64,000 nt of DNA from Marinobacter caseinilyticus (GCF_011074955.1 NZ_WUQJ01000023.1:154953-218952); one strand, 5' to 3'; shown: positions 45,350 to 55,483, numbered from the stretch's first letter. Made by a program: numbers and translations. The notes: generated by a model not told the origin, from the sequence alone.

Positions 45350-45887
45350 CTGCCAATTCTGCCTGAAGCGGCTGATCTACACTATTGAATTATCGAACAA
45401 TAAAGACTATTTGATATATTTATATTCGCAACAAACAATAAAATGACCCAATAACTATAGAAACTGTATTAAATAAAATAGTCTTAAATACAAAAACATA
45501 TTGGCTTTAAGAGAGCAGTATAAGTGCTTATATTTTATCGCCCCAATCTTTAACCTGCCGTTGTTATCAAAAATGCCTAAAAAACAGTAACAATGACTAT
45601 TTTAATGACATCGATTTAATCTAAAACTACAAATTTCATAAAAACATTTCACCTATTTGTCTTTTTTAAGCGCATAGTACCTGTCTCTCCTACCGTCTAA
45701 GGCCCGGTTCTAGACGGAATTATTGTCAAACTCTACACCCTAATCATAATTTAGACGGCGATCTATCTTGTGACACCACCGTATGCCCAATGCAATAAAA
45801 AAGAACCTTCCGGTCAGAGCAAACCTCTTGCCGCCATTAATCGCAGCACGTATTAATCTGCGGTTAAAACATTTAATGGATATAATA
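45350..45887. other. AT-rich intergenic island
   Basis: About 540 bp visibly far richer in A and T than all surrounding sequence, between the paiB-like gene and the ice-binding-type lipoprotein. It contains poly-A/T tracts, no gene, and, near its right end, a promoter candidate with TAGACGG elements. It may be acquired DNA or a strongly bent, silenced promoter region of the H-NS-target kind. Confidence 0.6.
45693..45758 (+). promoter_or_regulatory. Promoter with three TAGACGG elements
   Basis: TTGTCA at 45723-45728 and CATAAT at 45745-45750 are spaced by 16 nt and fit a sigma-70 promoter about 130 bp upstream of the lipoprotein start. CCGTCTA (45693-45699) and TAGACGG (45711-45717) form an inverted pair before it, and a third TAGACGG lies at 45752-45758, just past the -10. 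The arrangement suggests regulator binding on both sides. Confidence 0.5.
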
Positions 45888-47354
45888 ATGAATACGATAA
45901 AAAACTATGCAAGTCGAAGCTTATGGATCAGTGCGATCATGTTCACTGCTTTATTGGCAGGATGTGGTAGTGATAGCAACAACAACAGCAGCGACAACGG
46001 CTCCGTGGCAGCCGCGCTGACGGTTACGTCTACCGCCCCGGCCGATGCTGCCGACCCGGTGCCACTCAACAGCAAAGTAATCGCTTACTTTAGTGAATCG
46101 ATGGACGCGACAGCCATTGACGGCTTCAGTTTTACTGTGGCTGGTGACACCGGACCCGCACTCACAGGTGCTGTGTCTACCGACGCCAACAGCAGTAGCG
46201 TAACGTTTACACCCTCTGCGCCCGGTTTCACCGCCGATACGCCTTACACCGCCACCATTACCGCAGCGGCAAAAAGCCTATCCGGTAAGTCACTGGCAAA
46301 CGACTATGTCTGGCAGTTCAGAAGCGGAATCGCGGCTGACACTGACGCTCCCACGGTAGTCTCCACAGACCCGACTAATGCAGCGACAGGCTTTGCACTC
46401 AACCGAAACATCCATGCGGTGTTTAGCGAAACACTGGATCCTGCCAGCGTTAATTCAGACAGCTTCACTCTGACCATGGGTGGAACACCCGTACAAGGTA
46501 CCGTCAGTTACTCGAACAAGCTGGTGACCTTTAACCCTGTAAACAATCTTGCTGCCAGCACCACCTATACCGCGACATTGACAATGGCGGTAACGGATCT
46601 CGCAACCAATGCGCTTACAGCTGATTACATCTGGACATTTGAGACCGGAGACGCCATCGCGACTGGCCCGGAACCCGTCAATCTCAGAACCGCCGGCGAT
46701 TTTGTCATACTGACTAAAACCGGTATTACCAATGTGTTTCAATCCGCTATCACTGGGAACATCGGTGCCAGCCCAATCACTGCGACGGCCATGAACAATG
46801 TTTCTTGCGATGAAATGACTGGAACTAGCATCATCTACGGCGCTGATGATGCGTATGTCGCCAGTGCTGGTGGCAGAGCGTGCTTTGCCGGCACAGCACC
46901 AGACAACACGCTGGTTGCCAACGCGGTACTCGACATGGGAACGGCCTACAATGACGCAGCAGGTAGAACCACCCCTGACTTTACCGAACTGCATGCAGGT
47001 GATGTCAGCGGCAAGACACTGGCCCCAGGTCTTTATAAATGGGGTACAAACGTGTTGATCAATACGGATGTGACGCTTGCAGGCAGCGCCAACGATGTCT
47101 GGATCTTCCAGATAGCCGGCGATGTACTTCAGGCAAGTAATACCCAAGTGCTTTTATCCGGCGGGGCGGTGGCGGAGAATGTCTTCTGGCAGGTTGGCGG
47201 CGGCACCGGTGTGGTACTCGATACAGGTGCAAGTTTCAAAGGCATTGTGATCGCCGAGAAAGGCGTTACCGTTAAAACAGGCGCAACGGTTAACGGCAGG
47301 CTGCTATCACAGACTGCTGTAACCCTGGAAATGAACACCGTTACAGCGCCATAA
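45888..47354 (+). CDS. Lipoprotein with two Ig-like and one ice-binding-type domain
   Basis: 488 residues from the ATG at 45888; a lipobox ALLAGC puts the lipidated Cys at residue 26, then a Ser/Asn-rich linker. Two Ig-like (SbsA/Big_5) domains follow (about 45-150 and 150-255; STAPADAADPVPLNSKVIAY, VVSTDPTNAATGFALNRNIH, each ending in a W-Q/T-F motif). The C-terminal 220 residues match DUF3494 ice-binding proteins: SVNLRTAGDF-like start, TPDFTELHAGDVSGKTLAPG, DVWIFQIAGDVL, and GATVNGRLLSQTAVTL. The domain is also used as an adhesin, so ice binding is not proven. Surface location is expected. It sits behind an AT-rich island, and codon use is less GC-rich than neighbours. Confidence 0.88.
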   Translation: MNTIKNYASRSLWISAIMFTALLAGCGSDSNNNSSDNGSVAAALTVTSTAPADAADPVPLNSKVIAYFSESMDATAIDGFSFTVAGDTGPALTGAVSTDANSSSVTFTPSAPGFTADTPYTATITAAAKSLSGKSLANDYVWQFRSGIAADTDAPTVVSTDPTNAATGFALNRNIHAVFSETLDPASVNSDSFTLTMGGTPVQGTVSYSNKLVTFNPVNNLAASTTYTATLTMAVTDLATNALTADYIWTFETGDAIATGPEPVNLRTAGDFVILTKTGITNVFQSAITGNIGASPITATAMNNVSCDEMTGTSIIYGADDAYVASAGGRACFAGTAPDNTLVANAVLDMGTAYNDAAGRTTPDFTELHAGDVSGKTLAPGLYKWGTNVLINTDVTLAGSANDVWIFQIAGDVLQASNTQVLLSGGAVAENVFWQVGGGTGVVLDTGASFKGIVIAEKGVTVKTGATVNGRLLSQTAVTLEMNTVTAP

Positions 47355-47574
47355 AAATGGATGCCCGATAAAAGGATAAAACCAGGACAGCACTGTTAAA
47401 ACGGCACACCCATTCAGTCGTGTTAACAGTCTGAACAACCAGAGCCATAGAGTCAGGGTTTGCCCGTTGCCTTCAACGTGTTGAGAGCACAAAACGCAAG
47501 ACTTGGCGCCTGTGTTTCCGGAATCCAAAGTTTCCTTTTGCAGGGCACACATTCGCAGACAACTCGATCGACAG

Positions 47575-47598
47575 AAGGCAGCTCCGGCTGCCTTTTTT
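47575..47598 (+). terminator. Intrinsic terminator
   Basis: AAGGCAGC (47575-47582), loop TCCG, GCTGCCTT (47587-47594), with the T-run continuing to 47598. A classic plus-strand terminator 220 nt after the ice-binding-type gene; it could end that transcript or a small RNA. Confidence 0.85.
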
Positions 47599-47677
47599 AT
47601 GGTTCATCGCGCAAGACAAAGAGACACGGCGATGTCCAGCGGGAGCGCCGGCCTCTGCGGGCGGAGGGGTTGTTGTC

Positions 47678-47764
47678 GCCGACGCTTAAGCTTCGGAGGG
47701 CCCGTCAGGGCCCTGAGGATCATTATGGCAGGACGAGGGGCTGTTCCGAAGCTGAAGCGTCGGC
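47678..47764. repeat. 19-bp inverted repeat enclosing a hairpin
   Basis: The 19-nt arms at 47678-47696 and 47746-47764 are inverted copies with one mismatch (GCCGACGCTT / AAGCGTCGGC ends). Inside, AGGGCCC (47697-47703) and GGGCCCT (47708-47714) form a second hairpin, leaving about 31 nt single-stranded. It may be a structured RNA or a small mobile-type repeat; no target-site duplication is visible. Confidence 0.75.
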
Positions 47765-47800
47765 TATAGGTATAGGTACAGGTATAGGCATAGGTACAAG
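47765..47800. repeat. Hexanucleotide array (six units)
   Basis: Six head-to-tail 6-mers directly abutting the long inverted repeat: TATAGG, TATAGG, TACAGG, TATAGG, CATAGG, TACAAG. Consensus YAYAGG. Units differ only by transitions. Confidence 0.8.
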
Positions 47801-48107
47801 CAGCGGTCTTTGGTACAGACTGTAAGTCTATGCATTCACGACCGTCCGCAATGAGCTTTGTGTTGCCTTGCATTCGACGCCAGGGTTCCATGCGGCGCAT
47901 CGCACGCGGCCGCCGGCCACCGCCCGGGCTTGCTCGATTTCCTCAAACATGGCCAGCACGTGTTCAGGTCATTTTAGTGCTGGCGGCTGACACGACGCTG
48001 CCTAACGGATTACGGAATTACCGGCGTCGCCAGAAAAATCGACACAGACCAGGAAGGCTCTCAAGGCTTGCAGAATCGTCAATAGACTTATTCGGAGGTT
48101 CCTAAAA

Positions 48108-48137
48108 CACCCCTTTGCAGCGCGCTGCAAAGGGGTG
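48108..48137 (-). terminator. Terminator of frmA, 30-bp perfect palindrome
   Basis: CACCCCTTTGCAGCG (48108-48122) and CGCTGCAAAGGGGTG (48123-48137) are exact inverted copies with no spacer, followed on the minus strand by TTTTAGG. It begins 15 nt after the frmA stop codon. Confidence 0.85.
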
Positions 48138-48151
48138 ATAAACCGACAGTG

Positions 48152-49303
<1,152 letters not shown>

Positions 49304-49319
49304 TCAGTTTGACACACTG

Positions 49320-49334
49320 TAGACGACCGGTCTA
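49320..49334. promoter_or_regulatory. Candidate NemR-type operator, frmA-tetR side
   Basis: TAGAC-GACCG-GTCTA, between the divergent frmA and tetR genes and just before the tetR start. Its GACCGGTCTAAT part (49325-49336) recurs with one change at 49958-49969 upstream of nemA, so the same repressor probably binds both. Confidence 0.65.
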
Positions 49335-49336
49335 AT

Positions 49337-49933
49337 ATGCCCGCCATGACATCGAATGACACGCGCAATCACATTATTCAGGTTGGTGCCGATCTGATTG
49401 CCCAGAAGGGCTTTGGTGCCACCGGGCTGAACGCCGTGTTGACCGCATGTGGCGTGCCGAAGGGTTCGTTTTATCATTATTTTAGCAGCAAGAATGAGTT
49501 CGGCCTTGCCGTGATTGACACCTTCGCAGAAGAATACGATGCCAAGCTTGACCAGATTCTTACAGACAGGTCTCGCTCCTGCATTGATCGGCTGCACGCC
49601 TATTTTGATACCGGCCTGGCCTCCATGACCCGCTGTGAATACAGTCAGGGGTGCCTGATGGGCAATCTCGGTCAGGAACTGGCGGGGCAGGATGAAATGT
49701 TCCGAACCCGCCTGGATACGGTCTTTTCCGGGTGGGAGAAAAAGTTTGCCGAATGCCTGGCCGAAGCTCAGGCCAACGGTGACATCAATCAGGACCTGGA
49801 CCCCGCTGACGCCGCCAGCTTTCTGCTGTCAGGATGGGAAGGTGCCATTCTGAGGTCCAAAGTGCTCAAATCCACGGAGCCCATGGAACGATTCATCCGG
49901 GTATTTTTTTCACACTGCCTGCGCGCCGGCTGA
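49337..49933 (+). CDS. TetR-family repressor, NemR/AcuR-like
   Basis: 198 residues (an ATG three codons later is also possible). TetR helix-turn-helix at about 13-52: GADLIAQKGFGATGLNAVLT then ACGVPKGSFYHYFSSKNEFG. In the ligand domain, EYSQGCLMGNLGQELA carries a conserved Cys (residue 106 from the first ATG), the position used by NemR to sense electrophiles and hypochlorous acid. It stands between frmA and nemA, with similar palindromes on both sides, so it probably represses both until a reactive aldehyde or quinone modifies the Cys. Confidence 0.88.
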   Translation: MPAMTSNDTRNHIIQVGADLIAQKGFGATGLNAVLTACGVPKGSFYHYFSSKNEFGLAVIDTFAEEYDAKLDQILTDRSRSCIDRLHAYFDTGLASMTRCEYSQGCLMGNLGQELAGQDEMFRTRLDTVFSGWEKKFAECLAEAQANGDINQDLDPADAASFLLSGWEGAILRSKVLKSTEPMERFIRVFFSHCLRAG

Positions 49934-49955
49934 CTTTTTTTCACTTCGCAGCTAG

Positions 49956-49967
49956 TAGACTGGTCTA
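49956..49967. promoter_or_regulatory. Candidate NemR-type operator, nemA side
   Basis: TAGAC-TG-GTCTA, 62 bp before the nemA start and just after tetR. It shares GAC(C/T)GGTCTAAT with the site at 49325-49336. Confidence 0.65.
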
Positions 49968-50029
49968 ATTAAATCCGATACCGATATTTCAGCCCATACA
50001 ATCCAGCCTCTGGAACAGGAGATAACACC

Positions 50030-51142
50030 ATGAGCAACGACAACCCAAACGACGTACTGTTCGAGACGTTCACCCTTGGCAAGCTGTCCTTGCCAAACCG
50101 CGTGCTGATGTCGCCGCTAACCCGCTCGCGCTCCAGCCAGCCGGGGGATATTCCCAATGCCATGAACGCCCAGTACTATGCGCAGCGCGCCAGTGCGGGC
50201 CTGATCATCAGTGAAGCCACCCAGGTATCGCCCCAGGGCAAGGGCTATGCCTTTACCCCGGGCATCCACTCCGCTGAGCAGATCGCCGGCTGGAAGCAGG
50301 TGACCGACGCGGTCCACCAAGCAGGCGGGCGTATTCACATGCAGCTCTGGCACGTCGGCCGGATTTCCCACCCCGACCTGCAGCCCGATGGCCGTCAGCC
50401 GGTTGCCCCCTCTGCGATTGCACCGGAAGGCGCCAAAACTTTTGTCAGTGCGGATTCTGGCATGGTGGACATTCCCGAACCCCGCGCCCTGGAAACCGAT
50501 GAGGTTCCCGGCATTGTCGAGCAATTTCGCATTGGCGCTGAAAACGCCAAGACTGCAGGCTTTGACGGTGTTGAAATTCACGCCGCCAATGGTTATCTGC
50601 TGGATCAATTTCTCAAGAGCGACAGCAACCAGCGTACCGATGAGTACGGCGGTTCCGTCGAGAACCGCATTCGCCTGACTCTGATGGTGACCGAGGCAGT
50701 GACCAAAGTGTGGGGCAAGGAAAATGTCGGAATCCGTGTTAGCCCAACCGGCAGCTTCAATGCCGTCCACGACCAAAACCCGGTTGAGACGTTTGGCACC
50801 CTGGCCAGGCACCTGAACGATATCGGCATTGCCTACATTGAAGTGGTGGAAGACTCGTTTCAGGGCAACCATGCCGACGGCCGGCCACAGTCGGTCATTG
50901 ATGCCATTCAGGCCGTGTTCAAAGGCGGCTACATTGCCAATGGCGCCTACACAGCGGACGAAGCCAGAACACGGATCGGCAAGGGTCAATGTGACCTGGT
51001 CACCTTTGGCCGACCGTTCATCGCCAATCCGGACCTGCCGGAACGCTTCCGCTTGGGGGCTGAGCTAAACAAGTGGGACGACAGCACCTTTTATGGCGGC
51101 GATGCCAAGGGCTACATCGACTACCCGGCGCTCGCCGACTAA
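50030..51142 (+). CDS. nemA: Old yellow enzyme, N-ethylmaleimide reductase type
   Basis: 370-residue FMN- and NAD(P)H-dependent ene-reductase. Seen: TLGKLSLPNRVLMSPLTRSR, QLWHVGRISHPDLQPDGRQP, EIHAANGYLLDQFLKSDSNQ with the substrate-binding His and Asn pair, RTDEYGGSVENR, and GIRVSPTG. It reduces alkenes bearing electron-withdrawing groups, quinones and nitro-compounds in the cytoplasm. It lies just downstream of a NemR-like repressor, as in E. coli nemRA. Confidence 0.93.
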   Translation: MSNDNPNDVLFETFTLGKLSLPNRVLMSPLTRSRSSQPGDIPNAMNAQYYAQRASAGLIISEATQVSPQGKGYAFTPGIHSAEQIAGWKQVTDAVHQAGGRIHMQLWHVGRISHPDLQPDGRQPVAPSAIAPEGAKTFVSADSGMVDIPEPRALETDEVPGIVEQFRIGAENAKTAGFDGVEIHAANGYLLDQFLKSDSNQRTDEYGGSVENRIRLTLMVTEAVTKVWGKENVGIRVSPTGSFNAVHDQNPVETFGTLARHLNDIGIAYIEVVEDSFQGNHADGRPQSVIDAIQAVFKGGYIANGAYTADEARTRIGKGQCDLVTFGRPFIANPDLPERFRLGAELNKWDDSTFYGGDAKGYIDYPALAD

Positions 51143-51213
51143 CCGGGCGTCATTACCCCGGAAGCACGGCTTCCGGATTCCAACTAGTCTGTTGGATAAC
51201 ATGGTTCCGTTTT

Positions 51214-51249
51214 GCGTGCCCCGTTGAGCGTCATCGGGGCACGCTTTTT
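51214..51249 (+). terminator. Intrinsic terminator after nemA
   Basis: GCGTGCCCCG (51214-51223) pairs perfectly with CGGGGCACGC (51235-51244), 11-nt loop, followed by TTTTTA. A second, T-less hairpin (CCGGAAGC/GCTTCCGG, 51158-51176) precedes it. Confidence 0.9.
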
Positions 51250-51334
51250 ATCAACTCAAGATCGGCGGCTCAGCCTGTGAGGCCATCATGCGCAGCGTTC
51301 ATCAGGTCACCTTCCTCCGCACACCGGGCATCCT

Positions 51335-52063
51335 GTGAGTGACATCAGCCTGATTCAGATTCTATTGGCCAACGTGGCTGTTTTTGCCGGTGCCTGCCTG
51401 CAGGGCGTGGCAGGCTATGGCATCGGCACCCTGTCAGCACCGCTGATGTTTTTGGTAAGCCCCCTGTTTCTGCCCGGCTCACTGATCCTGAACGCCGTCT
51501 TGCTTACGGTGATGATGCTGTTCCGGAATCGCGCCAGCCTGAGCTTTCGTGAAGTTCGTTTCGCCATTGGCGGCGATGCGGTGGGCACCGTGTTGGCGGG
51601 CCTGACTCTGATGGTGCTGTCGACCAAGGGTTTCGAGCTGATCTTCGGTGGCCTGATCCTGTTCGCCGTCCTGCTCAGCGTTGCCGGTTTGCGCCCGCAG
51701 TTATCGCCACGCACCAGCCTGGTGGCCGGGGCAGCATCCGGGTACATGGGCACCATCACCGCTGTCGGCGGACCACCCATTGCGTTGATCTACCAGAACG
51801 AGCAGGGGCCACTGGTTCGGGCCAACATGTCGGCGTTCTTTCTGTTTGCCAGTTGTGCCAGCGTGCTGGCGCTGCTGCTATCCGGCCACATCGGCGCACT
51901 GGAAATGAAACTGTTTGTGGTGACATTTCCGGGTGTGCTGACCGGGTTCCTGTTGTCCGGCAAGCTGGTGCACCGGGTGCCGTTTGGCGCATTACGACCA
52001 CTGATTCTGGGGATTGCCGCCGTGGCGGGGACGGCAGCATTGGTGCGCGGACTGGTTACCTGA
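51335..52063 (+). CDS. TauE/SafE-family membrane permease
   Basis: 242 residues, about eight membrane helices, starting at GTG. The two family half-repeats show as ACLQGVAGYGIGTLSAPLMF near the N-terminus and ASGYMGTITAVGGPPIALIY in the second half. Members export or import sulfite, sulfoacetate or other organosulfur anions; substrate is not readable. A terminator separates it from nemA, and the ribosome binding site is weak, so expression may be low. Confidence 0.88.
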   Translation: MSDISLIQILLANVAVFAGACLQGVAGYGIGTLSAPLMFLVSPLFLPGSLILNAVLLTVMMLFRNRASLSFREVRFAIGGDAVGTVLAGLTLMVLSTKGFELIFGGLILFAVLLSVAGLRPQLSPRTSLVAGAASGYMGTITAVGGPPIALIYQNEQGPLVRANMSAFFLFASCASVLALLLSGHIGALEMKLFVVTFPGVLTGFLLSGKLVHRVPFGALRPLILGIAAVAGTAALVRGLVT

Positions 52064-52393
52064 TGCTGTGCTGGCGGTCGTGACACTGCCGATACCACTG
52101 ATTCCACCGATACGACTACCGCCGAACATTGTGTTTGTGAGTATCCCGGCCAGGTGTTTGCTCCAGGCATGAACAATCGACCGACGACGATACAAGTCGC
52201 TATGCCAGCGGCCCTTACAGACCCCATTTCGCGGCCACCCAACCTAAGACCTTAGTCTTAGAAAACGTCATATTTTGTGGTAGGAACTGGCACTATCAAT
52301 GACTTAGCCTGATTCGTTATTTTGACACCTTGTCACGCGCCCGCCGCTGAACTAATTTATCGCTTCGAATGTTAACAATCAGACAGGTTCGGT
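52064..52393. other. Gene-free stretch before diguanylate cyclase
   Basis: 330 bp with no credible gene. A CCTTAGTCTTAGA run near 52250 and an AT-richer final 100 bp probably hold the promoter of the cyclase; no operator or terminator is recognised. Confidence 0.4.
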
Positions 52394-53470
52394 ATGGATA
52401 CCAGGCTAGAAACCGTCACACGACTGGCACAACCTCACCGCAGGGCAATTCTTGTCGCGTTGCTGTGGTTAACCGTTGCCGCCGGCCTTCTGTTTGCCGT
52501 GCTTAACCTAATTTATGGCTCCGCCATACTTGCCATGGCTGAGCTGCTCATGGTGGTCTATGCGGGGGCATTGTTACTGGTCGTCCAGGTAACTCAATAC
52601 ATCGAGCGCTGGATTGTGGCGTTCGTGCTACCCTTCTTCTGCGTGATGATGTTTGCGCTCACCGTTCCCCGTGCCAGCGCCTCAATCTTTGCCTGGGTAC
52701 TGGTGATTCCTGTGCTGTCGCATTTACTGCTGGGGCGTCGACAAGGGCTGATCATCGCCCTGCTGTTCCTGACCATCGCTGCGGTTATCTTTTTTATCAA
52801 ACACGGCGATAACCCCGAGCTGATGCAAGCGCTGCCCATCGCCAACATCGTCCTTATCTCACTGTGTATTCTATCGTTCTCTCACGTTTACGAAATGAGC
52901 CGAGAAAAATCCGAGCTGACCTTGTTACGGATGGCACAAACCGACTTCCTGACCGGGCTCGCCAACCGGGCTCGCTTCAAGGACAGCTTTGAGCGTGAGA
53001 AACAACGGGCACTGAGGGAGAACCAGCCGATGTCACTGTTGGTGATTGACCTGGACTACTTCAAGTCGGTCAATGATCGCTTTGGTCACGAGACTGGCGA
53101 CAAAGCACTGGTGTACGTTGCAGACTTACTGACCAGGCGCCTGCGGGCCACGGACCAGGTCTGCCGACTCGGTGGGGAAGAATTTGGTGTGATTCTGGTC
53201 GATACCAACGCGGAATTGGCCGCCCAGGTTGCCGAACATATGCGCCATTCCCTTGAAACGGAGCCATTCATTCTCGGCGGTCAAACCATTGCTTTAACCA
53301 TGAGTATCGGCCTGGCTGAGTTTCGTCATGACGGCGACTCATTGCGCTCATTGCTGGGCGCCGCCGACCAGCGTCTTTATCAGGGCAAAGCACAAGGCAG
53401 GAACCAGGTCATCGGTCGGGTTTCCGAAGCGGATGACTCATCGCTCAACACCTCCGCAATCGTGGGCTGA
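52394..53470 (+). CDS. Membrane-anchored diguanylate cyclase (GGDEF)
   Basis: 358 residues: about six membrane helices in residues 15-165, a short coiled linker, then a GGDEF domain with GGEEF at 260-264, I-site RATD (251-254) and intact VIDLDYFKSVNDRFGHETGD. Predicted to synthesise c-di-GMP with product inhibition. It ends 6 bp from the convergent META-domain lipoprotein gene. The membrane part resembles a 5TM/MASE-like sensor without a named family. Confidence 0.92.
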   Translation: MDTRLETVTRLAQPHRRAILVALLWLTVAAGLLFAVLNLIYGSAILAMAELLMVVYAGALLLVVQVTQYIERWIVAFVLPFFCVMMFALTVPRASASIFAWVLVIPVLSHLLLGRRQGLIIALLFLTIAAVIFFIKHGDNPELMQALPIANIVLISLCILSFSHVYEMSREKSELTLLRMAQTDFLTGLANRARFKDSFEREKQRALRENQPMSLLVIDLDYFKSVNDRFGHETGDKALVYVADLLTRRLRATDQVCRLGGEEFGVILVDTNAELAAQVAEHMRHSLETEPFILGGQTIALTMSIGLAEFRHDGDSLRSLLGAADQRLYQGKAQGRNQVIGRVSEADDSSLNTSAIVG

Positions 53471-53476
53471 CTCAGC

Positions 53477-53926
53477 CTATTTGAGATAGACCGCGCCCAG
53501 CACGGCCAGCGTGTCACCCGCAATACTCTGCAAAATCAGGCGATCGCCCCTGATCTGTGCCTGGGTGGTCGCCTGAAGGGCGATCAACATCGACGTTTCA
53601 ACCGAGTTATCCTGGCAGGCCATGCGAGTGGCTGCCATCGCCGTGAAAGCCAACTGACCGTTGCTGGCCCCATACCGGCCTTTCAGGCTGTTGCAACCGG
53701 TGTGGCCACGGACCTGGCCGTCGTCCAGAAAAATCAAATGCGGTTCGCGCTGATTGTCCACTACCCTGACGTCAACACCCTCCACACTAAGCAACTTCCA
53801 ATAGGTATTCGTCAGACTGGCATCAGGGCGACGTGTCGTCTGCGTGTCGGTGGTACTGCAGCCCCCCAGAATCGTCAGACAGGCCAACAAGCTCACTGCC
53901 CTTAATATCCATATTGTCTGCATCAT
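53477..53926 (-). CDS. META-domain (HslJ-like) lipoprotein
   Basis: About 149 residues from the ATG at 53926 (GGGGAG 8 nt upstream). Signal peptide with lipobox ILGGC makes Cys23 the lipidation site. The META domain follows: LTNTYWKLLSVEGVDV, LIFLDDGQVRGHTGCNSLKG and LAFTAMAATRMACQ, the last two being the family's conserved glycine-cysteine and T-M/RMAC motifs. Relatives such as HslJ are outer-membrane or periplasmic proteins linked to heat or novobiocin resistance. Role here unknown. Confidence 0.88.
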   Translation of the reverse strand: MMQTIWILRAVSLLACLTILGGCSTTDTQTTRRPDASLTNTYWKLLSVEGVDVRVVDNQREPHLIFLDDGQVRGHTGCNSLKGRYGASNGQLAFTAMAATRMACQDNSVETSMLIALQATTQAQIRGDRLILQSIAGDTLAVLGAVYLK

Positions 53927-54076
53927 GCGCTTTGCTCCCCATTCCTGAAAACCGCCTCTTCGCATTCTGCCACAACACGCCTCACCCGACGATGGAAGGT
54001 CCTGATACGGGCACCAATCCTTCTAGCGTCAGGCGACGTACATTCGCACTGGCCCACCCGCAAGAAGGACCACGCC

Positions 54077-55396
54077 TTGCGCGCCCTCTATTGGTTTACC
54101 CGTGACCTGCGGCTGCACGACAACCCGGGTCTGATGCAGTGTTCAGACGCCGATCTGTTGCTGTGCGTTTTTGTCGTCGATCCACACTGGTTCGAGCCGG
54201 GGCATTTCCAGAGCCGAACCATGGGCACGCATCGCTGGCGCTTCCTGTGGCAGTCATTGAGCGATCTCGACCATCAATTGCGGGCACAAGGCCAGCGCCT
54301 TCATATTGCCGTCGGCCGACCCCACAAGGTGATCCCCGAGCTGTGCCGTAGCTATCACATTGACCACCTATGCCGCTCCCGACTGGCAGGCACGACCGAA
54401 GCCCTCGACTGGCAGCAGACCGTGGCGGCGCTGCCCGGCATTCAGCACAGCCAGTACGAAGCGACCAGCCTGTTTGAGCAGAGTAACCTGCCCTTCGACC
54501 TGGCGGACCTGTCGGCAACGTTTTCCCAGTTTCGCAAACAGGTCGAGAACGTTGATCTCCAACCGACGGATCCGCTGGGGGACCCCATCGCCCTGCCGCC
54601 AGCGCCTGGATTGCCAAACGATGACCGACATCTATGCCCGCCGCTCAATACCAGTGCGACGGACAGCCGGATGTGCGGTGGTGAACGCGTAGCGCTCTCC
54701 CACCTGTATCACTACGTGTTTGAGCGCCGCCAGATTGTGACCTACAAGGAAACCCGGAACGCGCTGGATGACTGGTATTCATCCAGTAAATTCTCACCCT
54801 GGCTGGCGAACGGGTCACTGTCCGTGCGCACTGTTGCCGCGCAGGTTCGCCTGTTCGAAGAACGCGACCAGCGTAACGACTCGACCTACTGGCTCTACTT
54901 TGAACTGCTCTGGCGCGAGTACTTTCACTGGTACGCGCTCAAGTATGGACGGCAACTGTTTCAGCGAGATGGTGTACAACGCAAGCGCCGGCCGGTGTCA
55001 TTTTACCCACAGCGTTTCCGGGCCTGGTGTGAGGGCACCACGCCTTACCCCCTGGTCAATGCCTGCATGAATCAGCTGCGCGAAACCGGCTACCTATCCA
55101 ATCGCGGAAGACAGCTGGCCGCCAGCTGTTTTGTCAATGAACTGGGCCTGGACTGGCGCTTCGGCGCGGCGTGGTTTGAAGAACAGCTGATCGACTACGA
55201 TGTCGCCAGCAACTACGGGAATTGGCAGTACCTGGCCGGTGTTGGCGCCGATCCTCGGGGCCTGCGCCAGTTCAACCTGGAAAAGCAGGCCAGACAATAC
55301 GACCCGGAGGGCCATTTTGTCGCCCGCTGGAATGGCCAGGCCGAACACATGACACCGCTCTACACCGTGGATGCGGCAGACTGGCCTGTCGGTTAG
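54077..55396 (+). CDS. DASH-type cryptochrome/photolyase
   Basis: 439 residues starting at TTG 54077 with AAGGA 8 nt upstream. N-terminal photolyase domain MRALYWFTRDLRLHDNPGLM; the FAD-binding domain shows the DASH hallmark TYKETRNALDDWYSSSKFSP then WLANGSLSVRTV, ELLWREYFHWYALKYG, and NRGRQLAASCFVNELGLDWR, YDVASNYGNWQYLAGVGADP. DASH proteins repair cyclobutane pyrimidine dimers in single-stranded or looped DNA using blue light. The next gene, a carotenoid-type oxidoreductase, lies 87 bp downstream. Confidence 0.93.
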   Translation: MRALYWFTRDLRLHDNPGLMQCSDADLLLCVFVVDPHWFEPGHFQSRTMGTHRWRFLWQSLSDLDHQLRAQGQRLHIAVGRPHKVIPELCRSYHIDHLCRSRLAGTTEALDWQQTVAALPGIQHSQYEATSLFEQSNLPFDLADLSATFSQFRKQVENVDLQPTDPLGDPIALPPAPGLPNDDRHLCPPLNTSATDSRMCGGERVALSHLYHYVFERRQIVTYKETRNALDDWYSSSKFSPWLANGSLSVRTVAAQVRLFEERDQRNDSTYWLYFELLWREYFHWYALKYGRQLFQRDGVQRKRRPVSFYPQRFRAWCEGTTPYPLVNACMNQLRETGYLSNRGRQLAASCFVNELGLDWRFGAAWFEEQLIDYDVASNYGNWQYLAGVGADPRGLRQFNLEKQARQYDPEGHFVARWNGQAEHMTPLYTVDAADWPVG

Positions 55397-55483
55397 TGAA
55401 CCAGGTCCGGAATTGACCTGCCTTAACACCACCAATCGTCGTACACTAACGTGTCTGTTTTGGCACCCGACCCAGGATTCCCC

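Larger units (their letters stand above)
47355..48151. other. Gene-free stretch with structured repeats
   Basis: About 800 bp without a believable gene. It holds a terminator (47575-47598), a long inverted repeat (47678-47764), a hexamer array (47765-47800), an 8-bp inverted repeat GCCAGCAC/GTGCTGGC (47952-47984) and the frmA terminator (48108-48137). Short frames inside give low-complexity peptides only. Confidence 0.6.

Noticed and set aside
47678..47764. Integron attC site or insertion-sequence remnant
   Set aside because: No GTTRRRY core sites, no transposase trace and no flanking direct repeat.
50117..50989. 290-codon open frame antisense to nemA
   Set aside because: Shadow of the old-yellow-enzyme gene; no recognisable family.
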